Shown here piece by piece: positions 16,557 through 24,750 of a DNA stretch of 64,000 bases. The DNA is from JAFKFH01 sp017307375 (GTDB lineage: Bacteria; Pseudomonadota; Alphaproteobacteria; Ferrovibrionales; Ferrovibrionaceae): contig OZ245874.1 of the NCBI GenBank assembly GCA_965229335.1, positions 1,860,001-1,924,000 of the forward strand, read 5' to 3'. A program made the translations under genes and the position numbers. Under the pieces are notes generated by a model that did no database searches, was not told where the DNA came from, and saw only the letters and a program-made list of their open reading frames with translations. Positions within the stretch are counted from its first letter, which is position 1. Every line of letters begins with the position of its first letter.

Positions 16557-17755
16557 GTCTCCAGCGCCGGATCGGGCAGGGTGACGGTGCGGCCGAGCTC
16601 GGCCGACCGGTACAGCGCCATCAGCATCTCGACCACGGCGACGCCGTCGGCAAAGGTTTCGAGCGGCTTGCGGCCATGCCGGAAGGCCTCGACGAAATGG
16701 CGGTTCTCCAGCGTGTAGCCGTAGATGCCGGCCTCGTCCTCCAGCACCGGCATCAGGCCCTGCTCGGCATTCTGCTTCTCGACCAGGTCCTCGCCGGCAG
16801 TGCCGGTGACGGCGCGCGACAGGAAAACCTTGAGGCCGGTGTTGAGCGACGAGAACTCCATCGCATATTCCGGCCCCAGCAGTTCGAGCGTGATGCGCAG
16901 GCCTGGTCCGACATAGGCCCAGGAGGTCGTGGCCTCGATCATCACGGTCTGGCCTTCCGCATCCTGCAGGGTCAGCAGGCCGCGGGCGAAATCTTCGGCG
17001 GGCCGGGTCGTGTAGTCGACCTCCGGCCCCATCTGCGCCTTCAGCCGCGCAGCGTAATGCGGCCGGGTCCATTTCAGGTTGGCGACGGTCGCGTTGGCCG
17101 AGACCAGCTTCAGCGCATCGCGCGGCTCGTCGGGCCCGGTCAGCAGATAGCGGCCGACCTCGACGCTGTGGCACATCATGTCGGAGAGGACCCCGCCGCC
17201 CTGTTTCTCGCCCTGCCAGAACCAGGGCTCGTGCGGCCCCGAATGCTCCTCGGCGGCGCGCGCGATATAGGGGCGGCCGGCATTGGGCACGGCCCGGCGC
17301 CAGATGATGTCGCGGCCGCGCTGGACCGCGGTCGAGAACAGCTGGTTCTCGAGATAGCCGTGGTTCAGCCCGCAATCCTCGACCAGCCGCAGCATTTCGC
17401 GGGCTTCGGCGAGCGTGCGGGCCAACGGCTTCTCGCAGGCCACCGCGCGCAGGGTCGTGCCGCCCGCCTTGACCAGCCGGTGGATCTCGGTCATCGCCTC
17501 CAGCCGGGCGTGGTTCGGATTGGCGATCCAGATCGCGTCGACCGTACCGGAATCGATCATGTCGGCGATCGAGCCATAGGCGACGCAAGGTCCCAGATCG
17601 AGGTCGCGCACGCGGGCGGCGAACCGGTCGCGCCGCGCTGCGGTCGTCGAGTAGACCGCCGTGACTTCGACGTGCCGCACCCCGGTCAGCGCCTGCAGGT
17701 GGAAATGGGCGATGAAGCCGGACCCGATGAAACCGATGCGCAGCGGCTGTGACAT
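16523..17755 (-). CDS. Gfo/Idh/MocA family oxidoreductase
   Basis: 410-aa NAD(P)-dependent oxidoreductase. The N-terminal Rossmann motif GFIGSGFIA (8-16) and the family EKP motif (ACEKPLA, 106-112) are clear; a C-terminal alpha/beta domain follows. Members act on sugars, inositols, amino-sugar derivatives and related compounds. It starts 14 bases after the Opp-type permease stop, so it is the last gene of the peptide-type ABC operon. The neighbouring NagB suggests an amino-sugar-like substrate, but this is inference. Confidence 0.9.
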   Translation of the reverse strand: MSQPLRIGFIGSGFIAHFHLQALTGVRHVEVTAVYSTTAARRDRFAARVRDLDLGPCVAYGSIADMIDSGTVDAIWIANPNHARLEAMTEIHRLVKAGGTTLRAVACEKPLARTLAEAREMLRLVEDCGLNHGYLENQLFSTAVQRGRDIIWRRAVPNAGRPYIARAAEEHSGPHEPWFWQGEKQGGGVLSDMMCHSVEVGRYLLTGPDEPRDALKLVSANATVANLKWTRPHYAARLKAQMGPEVDYTTRPAEDFARGLLTLQDAEGQTVMIEATTSWAYVGPGLRITLELLGPEYAMEFSSLNTGLKVFLSRAVTGTAGEDLVEKQNAEQGLMPVLEDEAGIYGYTLENRHFVEAFRHGRKPLETFADGVAVVEMLMALYRSAELGRTVTLPDPALETYVPVVARPAM

Positions 17756-17769
17756 GGGGCGCTCTCCGA

Positions 17770-18591
17770 TCAGGCGCGGGGGTTGAGGACGTCGTTCAGG
17801 GCATCGCCCAGCAGGTTGAAGCCGACCACGACGGCGACGATGGCCAGGCCCGGCCACACCGCCATCCAGGGGGCATCGACCAGGAATTGCCGGGCAGCGT
17901 CGAGCATGCTGCCCCAGCTCGGCGCCGGCGGGGCCTGGCCCAGGCCGAGAAACGCCAGGCTCGCCTCGGCCAGCACGGCGACGGCGGTAGTCAGCGTCGC
18001 CTGCACCACGATCGGCGGCAGCACGTTGGGCAGGACATGGGCGAACAGGATCCTGGGTGCGGCGACACCCTGGCCGATCACCGCCTGGATGTAATCCTCG
18101 GTGCGGATCGCGAGCGTCTGCCCCCGGGTCAGCCGGGTGAAGATCGGCATCGCCGAGATGCCGATGGCGATCATCGCGTTCTCGAGGCTCGGCCCCAGGA
18201 ACGCGGCCAGCGCGATCGCCAGCACCAGGAAAGGGCAGGCCAGCAGCGCATCGGTCAGGCGCGAGATGATCACGTCGGCCACGCCGCCGAAATAGCCCGC
18301 GACCAGGCCCAGCGGAATGCCCAGCAGCATGGCGACGACGACCGAGATGCAGCCGGCGGCAAGCGAGGCGCGCGCGCCGTAGATCACGCGCGACAGCACG
18401 TCGCGCCCGAGGTCGTCGGTGCCGAAGGGGTGGGCAAGGCTCGGACCCTCGCGTACCACCAGCCAGTCCGACGCGGTCGGGTCATAGGGCGCGATCAGCG
18501 GGGCGAAGACCGCGAGGATCACGAACAGCAGGACGATCGCGCCGCCGGCGATGGCGGCAGGTTCGCGGATCAGGCGGCGCCAGGCGGTCAT
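17770..18591 (-). CDS. Peptide/nickel-type ABC transporter permease (DppC/OppC-like)
   Basis: 273-aa inner-membrane permease of the Dpp/Opp class. It has the long N-terminal segment with PYDPTASDW and HPFGTDDLGRDVLSRVIYGAR, typical of DppC, and the ATPase-docking EAA loop (RTEDYIQAVIGQGVAAPRIL). About six hydrophobic helices are seen. It overlaps the upstream dppB-like gene by 4 bases and works with the binding protein at 19529-21031 and probably the fused ATPase at 24751-26343. Confidence 0.92.
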   Translation of the reverse strand: MTAWRRLIREPAAIAGGAIVLLFVILAVFAPLIAPYDPTASDWLVVREGPSLAHPFGTDDLGRDVLSRVIYGARASLAAGCISVVVAMLLGIPLGLVAGYFGGVADVIISRLTDALLACPFLVLAIALAAFLGPSLENAMIAIGISAMPIFTRLTRGQTLAIRTEDYIQAVIGQGVAAPRILFAHVLPNVLPPIVVQATLTTAVAVLAEASLAFLGLGQAPPAPSWGSMLDAARQFLVDAPWMAVWPGLAIVAVVVGFNLLGDALNDVLNPRA

Positions 18592-19529
18592 GCGCGCAGC
18601 CGCGGGTTCAGCGCCATGTAGGCGAGGTCGGCGACCAGGCTCATCAGCAGGAAGATCGCCGCGGCGACGATGACCACGGCCTGGACCACCGCGTAGTCGC
18701 GGCCGAACACGCCGTCGACGATCATCTTGCCGAAGCCGGGGATGCCGAAGACCTGCTCGGTCAGCACCGCGCCCGACAGCAGGTGGCCGAATTCGAGGGT
18801 GGCGAGGGTGACGACCGGGATCAGCCCGTTGCGCAAAGCGTGGCGGGCGATCACCAGCCGCTCGCGCAGGCCCTTGGCCCGCGCGGTGCGGACGAAATCC
18901 TGCTTCAGCACGGTCAGCATGGCCGAGCGGGTGTGGCGCATGATGACGGCGGTGGCAGCCGTGCCCAGCACCACGGCGGGCAGCAGCATCGACCTGAGAT
19001 TGCCGACGATGCTCTCCGACACCGGCACGTAGCCGCCCGAGGGCAGCCAGCCCAGCCCGACCGAGAAGGCGAGGATCAGCATGATGCCGAGCCAGAAGCT
19101 GGGGATCGACAGCCCGGCCAGCCCGACCACGCTGACCGCATAGTCGGTGACGCCGCCGCGGCGCAGGGCGGCGATGACCCCGGCAGGAATGCCGACGGCC
19201 AGCGCGATCAGCATCGACAGCGTGGCAAGCTCGATGGTGACCGGCAGCTTGTCGATCACCATCTCGCGGATCGGCAGCCGCGTGCGCACCGACGTGCCGA
19301 AATCGCCGGCCACGAAGGCCGACAGCCAGCGGGCGTACTGGACCGGCCAGGGCTTGTCGAACTGGTACTTCTCGCGCAGATGCGCGATCACCTCCGGATT
19401 GTTCTCCTCGCCTGCCAGGGCGACCGCGGGGTCGCCCGGCAGGAACTGCTGCAGGCCGAACATCAGCACCGAGACCAGCAGCAGCGTCGGGATGGCGACG
19501 GCGAGCCGTCGCCCGATGAAACCGAGCAT
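18588..19529 (-). CDS. Peptide/nickel-type ABC transporter permease (DppB/OppB-like)
   Basis: 313-aa inner-membrane permease. DppB-type features are the N-terminal helix LGFIGRRLAVAIPTLLLVSV, the soluble loop with FLPGDPAVALAGEENNPEVI, and the EAA loop DFVRTARAKGLRERLVIARH. It pairs with the DppC-like permease. The first base of its ATG is shared with the stop region of the binding-protein gene (both at 19529), so translation is coupled. Confidence 0.92.
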   Translation of the reverse strand: MLGFIGRRLAVAIPTLLLVSVLMFGLQQFLPGDPAVALAGEENNPEVIAHLREKYQFDKPWPVQYARWLSAFVAGDFGTSVRTRLPIREMVIDKLPVTIELATLSMLIALAVGIPAGVIAALRRGGVTDYAVSVVGLAGLSIPSFWLGIMLILAFSVGLGWLPSGGYVPVSESIVGNLRSMLLPAVVLGTAATAVIMRHTRSAMLTVLKQDFVRTARAKGLRERLVIARHALRNGLIPVVTLATLEFGHLLSGAVLTEQVFGIPGFGKMIVDGVFGRDYAVVQAVVIVAAAIFLLMSLVADLAYMALNPRLRA

Positions 19530-21031
19530 CAGCCGGCCGGCTTGACGCCCTTCAGCCGCAACAGGCCGTCGGGATAGACCGCCAGGCCCTCGACGGCCGA
19601 GCGCGCGGCGAAGAACCAGTTCGGATGATAGATCGGGATGGTCGGCAGGTCGGTCAGGTACATGCCGGTCGCCTTGGCATAGAGCGCCTTGCGCTTCGGC
19701 ATGTCGCCCTCGGCGCGGGCGGCGTTCAGCACACCCTCCAGCTCCTTGTTGCAGTACTTGTTGACGTTCTGGCCGCCGTTGCAGGCGAAGAAGGCGTAGA
19801 GCGTCGGGTCGGGATCGCCGCGGCCGGACCAGTTGCCGATATACATTTCGAAATTGCCGGCCAGATAGCGCTGGATCGCGGTGGCCGTCTCGAGCGGCTG
19901 CAGCTTGACGTCGAAGCCGGCTTCCTTGGCCATCGACTGCACGATCTGGGCGACACGGGAATCGGTCAGCGCGTTCTCGAAGGTCAGCTCGACCGGGACC
20001 GTCGTCATGCCGGCCTCCCTGATCAGCTTCTTCGCGGCCTCGACGTCGCGTTTCGGCGCCGGGTTTTCCTTGGAATAGAACGGATCCGACGGCGGGATCA
20101 TCTGATTGTCGGCGGTGTACTCGCCGTTGAAGGCGACCTTGTTGATCGCGTTGCGGTCGATCGCCAGTTCGAAGGCGCGGCGCAGCCGGGCATCCTTGCC
20201 CAGCGGGGTGTTGGCCTTTTCGCCGGCACCGACATTGACCATCAGATGCGAGACGGCAAGGCCCGGGGCCGAATGCAGCTTCAGGTTCCGGTCGTCGCGC
20301 ACCGTCTTCAGGTCGGTCGGCGCCACGCGTTCGGCGATGTCGAGGTCGCCGGCGCGCACGCGGGCGAGCCGGACGGTCGAATCGCTGATGTAGTAGTAGA
20401 CCACCTGGTCATAGCCGTAGGATTTGGCATCCCAGTAGTCGGCGAACTTCTCCAGCCGGATCAGGTCGCGCGCCTTGCGCTCGACGAACTTGTAGGGGCC
20501 GGCGCAGACGGGGGCGTTGGCGAAGTCGTCACCCGCCTTGGTCGAGACCATCATGCCGGCCCGGTCGCTCAGCACCGACAGGAGCGGCGCGAACGGTTCC
20601 TTGAGGTCGAGGCGCACCTGCGTCGGCGACAGCACGGTGACGCCGGCCACCGCCGACAGCTCGGCCTTGCGGCGGCTGTCCTTCATCGTCGTCATGCGCT
20701 CGATGTTGAACTTCACCGCTTCGGCGTCGAAGGGCGTGCCGTCGTGGAACTTGACCCCCGGCCGCAGGTTGAAGGTGATCGATTTCTGGTCGGGCGCCCA
20801 GGTCCAGCCGGTCGCCAGCTGCGGCACGATGGTCAGGTCGGGCGCAATGTCGACCAGCTTGTCGCACATCGCGGCGAAGACGAAGCGCCCGGCATAGGTG
20901 CCGGAAACCGCCGGGTCCAGCGCGTCCGGATCGTCCTGGATCCCCACGCGCAGGGCGGCGGCGTCGGCCGCTCCGGCCCAGGCAGCAGAAGCCAGCAAGG
21001 CGGCAATCAGTGTCGACCAGCGTTTGCGCAT
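19529..21031 (-). CDS. ABC transporter substrate-binding protein, family 5 (peptide/nickel type)
   Basis: 500-aa extracytoplasmic binding protein of the DppA/OppA/NikA family. The signal peptide is about residues 1-25 (MRKRWSTLIAALLASAAWAGAADA). RVGIQDDPDALDPAVSGTYAG and ITFNLRPGVKFHDGTPFDAEAV are family hallmarks. ATG 21031 is chosen because GGAGGGGG lies just upstream and the signal peptide starts here. First gene of the minus operon to 16523. The ligand may be an oligopeptide, a glycoside or a gamma-glutamyl compound, judged only from the neighbours. Confidence 0.92.
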   Translation of the reverse strand: MRKRWSTLIAALLASAAWAGAADAAALRVGIQDDPDALDPAVSGTYAGRFVFAAMCDKLVDIAPDLTIVPQLATGWTWAPDQKSITFNLRPGVKFHDGTPFDAEAVKFNIERMTTMKDSRRKAELSAVAGVTVLSPTQVRLDLKEPFAPLLSVLSDRAGMMVSTKAGDDFANAPVCAGPYKFVERKARDLIRLEKFADYWDAKSYGYDQVVYYYISDSTVRLARVRAGDLDIAERVAPTDLKTVRDDRNLKLHSAPGLAVSHLMVNVGAGEKANTPLGKDARLRRAFELAIDRNAINKVAFNGEYTADNQMIPPSDPFYSKENPAPKRDVEAAKKLIREAGMTTVPVELTFENALTDSRVAQIVQSMAKEAGFDVKLQPLETATAIQRYLAGNFEMYIGNWSGRGDPDPTLYAFFACNGGQNVNKYCNKELEGVLNAARAEGDMPKRKALYAKATGMYLTDLPTIPIYHPNWFFAARSAVEGLAVYPDGLLRLKGVKPAG

Positions 21032-21081
21032 TTTCCCCCTCCGTTGACCGGTTCCCATGGCACCAGCATGCACGATGACTT

Positions 21082-21109
21082 CAATTTGTAAAGGTCGCGA
21101 ACGAAATTG
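21082..21109. promoter_or_regulatory. Candidate operator CAATTT-N16-AAATTG
   Basis: A 6-base inverted repeat in the 184-base region between the divergent ABC operon and the ROK operon. It is AT-rich in a GC-rich setting and could be the site of the ROK regulator. Short arms make this weak. Confidence 0.3.
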
Positions 21110-21152
21110 CCATGAAGAAGGCCGTTTCAACCGTCATTCGGCGGGTTGGTGC

Positions 21153-21181
21153 TTGACGGATCCGTCGATCTTTCATCTATT
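21153..21181 (+). promoter_or_regulatory. Promoter of the ROK-nagB-ggt operon
   Basis: TTGACG (21153-21158) and TCTATT (21176-21181) are separated by 17 bases. The predicted start site is about 27 bases before the ATG at 21216. Confidence 0.45.
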
Positions 21182-21215
21182 CGTTCGGATGGTAGACGAA
21201 GTGACCGGAGCCGCG

Positions 21216-22433
21216 ATGACGTCAGACCCCCACAGCGCGCATGTCGCCCGCCAGTTCTCGGTCCGTCAGGTCTTCGAGGCGGTGCTGCATCGCGGGCCGA
21301 TCTCGCGGGCCGAACTGGCGCGGCTGACCGGCCTGTCGAAGCAGACGACATCCGAAGTCGCCCGCGTGCTGGAGGATGGCGGCTGGATCCGCGAAAGCGG
21401 GCGGACCTCGGGCGGGCTGGGGCGCAGCGCCACGACCTACGAGATCAACGATGCCGGCGCCTATGTCGTCGGCATCGACCTGGGCGGCACCAAGATTCAC
21501 GTCGCCCTCGCCAACCTGCTCGGGGGTGTCGTCGCCGAGGCGGTCGAGCCCACCGACCGGCGCGGCGGCCGCCACGTCACCGCCCAGATCGGCGACATTG
21601 CCGCCCGTCTCGCCGCGCAGGCCGGCGCCGCCCCCGGCGCGATCCGCGGTGCCGCGATGGGCAGTCCCGGGGTGTTCGATCCGCGCTCGGGCGTCATCAC
21701 CATCGCGCCGAACATTCCAGGCCTGGACGAGATCGACGTGGCCGCCGCGCTGCGCGAGGCGCTGGGGGTCGATTGCGCGGTCGAGAACGACGTCAATCTC
21801 GCCGCGAAGGGCGAGCAGTGGCAGGGCTCCTGCGTGCAGGCACAGACCTTCGCCTTCATCGCATTGGGCACCGGGATCGGCATGGGCCTCGTCGCCGACG
21901 GGCGGCTGATCCGGGGCGCGCGCGGCGCGGCGGGCGAGATCGCCTACCTGCCCCTCGGCGGCGACCCCTTCGATTCGCGCGGCTTCCGTTTCGGCACGCT
22001 GGAGACCGCGATCGGCAGCGCCGCGATCCTCGACCGCTATCGCGGTTTCGGCGGCATGGCGGCGCAGACCGTGCGCGACGTCTTCGACCGCATCGCGCAG
22101 GGCGACCAGGCCGCGATCGCGGCGATCGACGAGACCGCGCGCATCCTGGTCCAGACCATCATGGCGGTGAAGGCGATCCTCGATCCCGAACTCGTCGTGC
22201 TTGGCGGCAGCATCGGCGTGCGGCCCGAGATCGTCGATCGCGTGCGCCGGCTGGTCGATCGCTACCTGCCCGACCCGCCCGCCATCGCGCCATCGGCGCT
22301 GGGCGCGCGCGCCTCGCTGATTGGCGCGGTCGGCGTGGCGCTGACCGGGTTGCACGAACAGCTCTTCGGCGTGGCGGTGCAGCCGGGTGTGCTGGCCCTG
22401 CCCGTCGTCGAGGCTGAGCGGCGCACGGCATGA
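21216..22433 (+). CDS. ROK family protein with N-terminal winged helix (repressor/kinase)
   Basis: 405-aa NagC/XylR-type ROK protein. A winged helix (about 14-63: SVRQVFEAVLHRGPISRAEL; TGLSKQTTSEVARVLEDGG) precedes the sugar-kinase fold with phosphate loop IDLGGTKIHVALAN (87-100) and the catalytic-type aspartate D192 (VENDVNLAAKGE). The ROK zinc motif (CxCGxxGCxE) is absent: the aligned segment reads FRFGTLETAIG with no cysteines. It is therefore more likely a sugar-sensing regulator than an active kinase. Start 21216 has GGAG 7 bases upstream. It overlaps nagB by 4 bases and probably senses the amino-sugar it clears. Confidence 0.88.
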   Translation: MTSDPHSAHVARQFSVRQVFEAVLHRGPISRAELARLTGLSKQTTSEVARVLEDGGWIRESGRTSGGLGRSATTYEINDAGAYVVGIDLGGTKIHVALANLLGGVVAEAVEPTDRRGGRHVTAQIGDIAARLAAQAGAAPGAIRGAAMGSPGVFDPRSGVITIAPNIPGLDEIDVAAALREALGVDCAVENDVNLAAKGEQWQGSCVQAQTFAFIALGTGIGMGLVADGRLIRGARGAAGEIAYLPLGGDPFDSRGFRFGTLETAIGSAAILDRYRGFGGMAAQTVRDVFDRIAQGDQAAIAAIDETARILVQTIMAVKAILDPELVVLGGSIGVRPEIVDRVRRLVDRYLPDPPAIAPSALGARASLIGAVGVALTGLHEQLFGVAVQPGVLALPVVEAERRTA

Positions 22434-23146
22434 GGCGGCCACAGCTGATCGTCGTCGACGACGCCGAGGCCGCCTCGGCCGTGGCGGTGGCGCGGGTGCT
22501 GGCACTGCTGGCGGCGAAGCCGCAGGCCGTGCTGGGCCTGGCCACCGGCGAGACGATGCGGCCGGTCCATCGCCGGCTGGTCGAGGCGCACCGGCGCGGC
22601 GCGGTTTCCTTCGCGCGGGCGCGCTCGTTCAATCTCGACGAGTATATCGGGCTGCGGCCCGGCCATCCCGCGTCGTTTGCGAGCTTCATGCGGCGCACCC
22701 TGTTCGACCCGGTCGACTTCGCGGCCGGCACGACGCATCTGCCGGACGGTGGCGATCCCTCAGCCTACGAGGCCGCGATCAAGGCGGCCGGTGGAATCGA
22801 TCTGCAACTGCTGGGCATCGGCGGCAACGGCCATATCGGCTTCAACGAACCTGGTTCGGACTTCGCCTCGCGCACCCGGGTCGTACGGCTGGCCGAGGCG
22901 ACGCGCGCCGCCAACGCACCCGCCTTCGCACCCGATCCGGTGCCCGGCCAGGCGGTGACGATGGGCATCGGCACGATTCTCGAGGCGCGGGCGATCGTGC
23001 TGATCGCGACCGGCGGGGCCAAGGCGCAGGCCGTCGCCGCGGCGCTCGGCCCGGCGACGACGCCGGATTGCCCGGCTTCGGCCTTGCGCCTGCATCCGGC
23101 CGCCGTCATCGTCGCCGACCGCGCGGCGGCCGCCGGCATCAGCTAG
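22430..23146 (+). CDS. nagB: Glucosamine-6-phosphate deaminase
   Basis: 238-aa NagB-family protein that converts glucosamine-6-phosphate to fructose-6-phosphate and ammonia. Active-site motifs seen are FNLDEYIGL (D70, E71) and IGGNGHIGFNEPGSDFASRTR in pieces, with H135 and E140. Asparagine stands where E. coli has Asp141, as in many other NagB proteins. The phosphate loop GLATGETMRPVH is intact. The ATGA overlap with the ROK gene and a following gamma-glutamyltransferase 18 bases later make it part of one operon. No nagA (N-acetylglucosamine-6-phosphate deacetylase) is present here. Confidence 0.92.
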   Translation: MRRPQLIVVDDAEAASAVAVARVLALLAAKPQAVLGLATGETMRPVHRRLVEAHRRGAVSFARARSFNLDEYIGLRPGHPASFASFMRRTLFDPVDFAAGTTHLPDGGDPSAYEAAIKAAGGIDLQLLGIGGNGHIGFNEPGSDFASRTRVVRLAEATRAANAPAFAPDPVPGQAVTMGIGTILEARAIVLIATGGAKAQAVAAALGPATTPDCPASALRLHPAAVIVADRAAAAGIS

Positions 23147-23164
23147 TCTTTGGGGGAAGAGACC

Positions 23165-24748
23165 ATGGCAGCACTACGCGATTTCACCCGGCCGGGCCGG
23201 TCGGTGGCGGTGGCCGAAAACGGCATGGCCGCGACCTCGCATCCGCTGGCGACGCTTGCCGCGGTCGAGATGCTGCGGGCCGGCGGCAATGCGATCGACG
23301 CGGCGATCGCCGCGGTCGCGCTGCAGGGTATCGTCGATCCGCACATGACGGGTATCGGCGGCGACTGCTTCGTGCTCTACGCCCCGCGCGGCGGCACGCC
23401 GATCGCGCTGAACGGTTCGGGCCGGGCGCCGCTTGCCGCCAGTCTCGACTGGTATCTCGAGCGCGGCTTCACCGCGATCCCGGAAACCTCGCCGCATGCG
23501 GTCACCGTGCCCGGCGCGGTCGATGCCTGGTGCCGCCTGGCCGCCGATCACGGCAGCCGCAGCCTCGAGGAAATCCTCAAGCCCGCGATCACGGCGGCCG
23601 AGGATGGCTATCGCATCCATCCCCGCGTCGCGCTCGACTGGGCCCGTTATGGCGAGCGCATGGCGCACGATGCCGATGCCGTGGCGCAGTACCTGCCGCC
23701 GCCGCAGGTCGGCGACCGCATGGCCCATCCCGCTGCGGCCCGCACGCTGCGCCGCATCGCCCGCGAAGGCCGCAAGGCGTTCTACGAAGGCGAGGTGGCC
23801 GAACGGATCGTCGCCAAGCTCAATCGCCTGGGCGGGCTGCACACGGTCGAGGACTTCGCGGTGCAGACCGCCGACTACGTGACGCCGATCTCCACCGGCT
23901 ATCGCGGCTATACCCTACATGAATGCCCGCCCAACGGCCAGGGCCTCGCCGCCCTGCTGATCGCGCGTATCGCCGAGCGTTTCGACCTGAAGAACCCGGG
24001 CTACAGCGAGGCCGATCGCATCCATCTGCTGGCCGAGGCGACCAAGGCCGCCTATCACGAGCGCGACTGGCTGGTCTGCGACCCGGCCGTGCATCCCGTC
24101 GACATCGACGGCATCCTGTCGGACGCCTCGATCGATCGCCTGAGTGCGCCGATCACGCTCGAACGGGCGCTGGAAGCCAGCGCCTGGGACGGCCCGACCC
24201 ATCGCGACACCGTCTATGTCAGCGTGGTCGACCGCGATCGCAACGCGGTCTCGTTCATCAATTCGAACTTCTTCGCCTTCGGCAGCGGCATCTACGTGCC
24301 AGAGGCCGGGGTGCTGCTGCAGAACCGCGGCGCCGGCTTCCGCGTCGAAGCCGGCCATCGCAACGCCATCGGTCCGCGCAAGCGGCCGCTGCACACGATC
24401 ATCCCGGCGATGCTGGCGCGCGACGGCCGCGCCGTGATGCCGTTCGGGGTGATGGGCGGCCAGTTCCAGGCAGCCGGCCATGCCCATATCCTGTCGCGCA
24501 TCGTCGATCACGGTGACGACCCGCAAGCCGCGTCGGACCGGCCGCGCTCGTTCTCGTTCGGCGGCACGCTGTCGCTGGAACCGACGATCGACCAGGCGAT
24601 CTTCGACGACCTGACGCGGCGCGGCCATCGCACCGCCTGGGCGGACGAGGCGCTGGGCGGTTGCCAGGCCATCTGGATCGATCATCGGCGGGGCGTCCTG
24701 CTCGGCGGATCGGATCATCGCAAGGACGGCCTGGCATTGGGCTGGTAG
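23165..24748 (+). CDS. Gamma-glutamyltransferase family protein
   Basis: 527-aa Ntn-hydrolase of the gamma-glutamyltransferase family, which cleaves itself and then removes or transfers gamma-glutamyl groups. The nucleophile should be T349 in HRDTVYVSVVD, where classic enzymes have DTTH. NAVSFINSNFFAFGSGI and GQFQAAGHAHILSRI follow as in the YwrD-like branch. No signal peptide is seen, so it is probably cytoplasmic, unlike classic periplasmic GGT. ATG 23165 is preceded by GGGGAAGAG. Two bases separate its stop from the fused ABC ATPase, linking it to peptide-type uptake. Confidence 0.9.
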   Translation: MAALRDFTRPGRSVAVAENGMAATSHPLATLAAVEMLRAGGNAIDAAIAAVALQGIVDPHMTGIGGDCFVLYAPRGGTPIALNGSGRAPLAASLDWYLERGFTAIPETSPHAVTVPGAVDAWCRLAADHGSRSLEEILKPAITAAEDGYRIHPRVALDWARYGERMAHDADAVAQYLPPPQVGDRMAHPAAARTLRRIAREGRKAFYEGEVAERIVAKLNRLGGLHTVEDFAVQTADYVTPISTGYRGYTLHECPPNGQGLAALLIARIAERFDLKNPGYSEADRIHLLAEATKAAYHERDWLVCDPAVHPVDIDGILSDASIDRLSAPITLERALEASAWDGPTHRDTVYVSVVDRDRNAVSFINSNFFAFGSGIYVPEAGVLLQNRGAGFRVEAGHRNAIGPRKRPLHTIIPAMLARDGRAVMPFGVMGGQFQAAGHAHILSRIVDHGDDPQAASDRPRSFSFGGTLSLEPTIDQAIFDDLTRRGHRTAWADEALGGCQAIWIDHRRGVLLGGSDHRKDGLALGW

Positions 24749-24750
24749 CC

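Noticed and set aside
22430..23146. NagB active-site change (Asn at the E. coli Asp141 position) as a sign of inactivation
   Set aside because: The same asparagine is common in functional NagB proteins of other bacteria; D70, H135 and E140 are intact.
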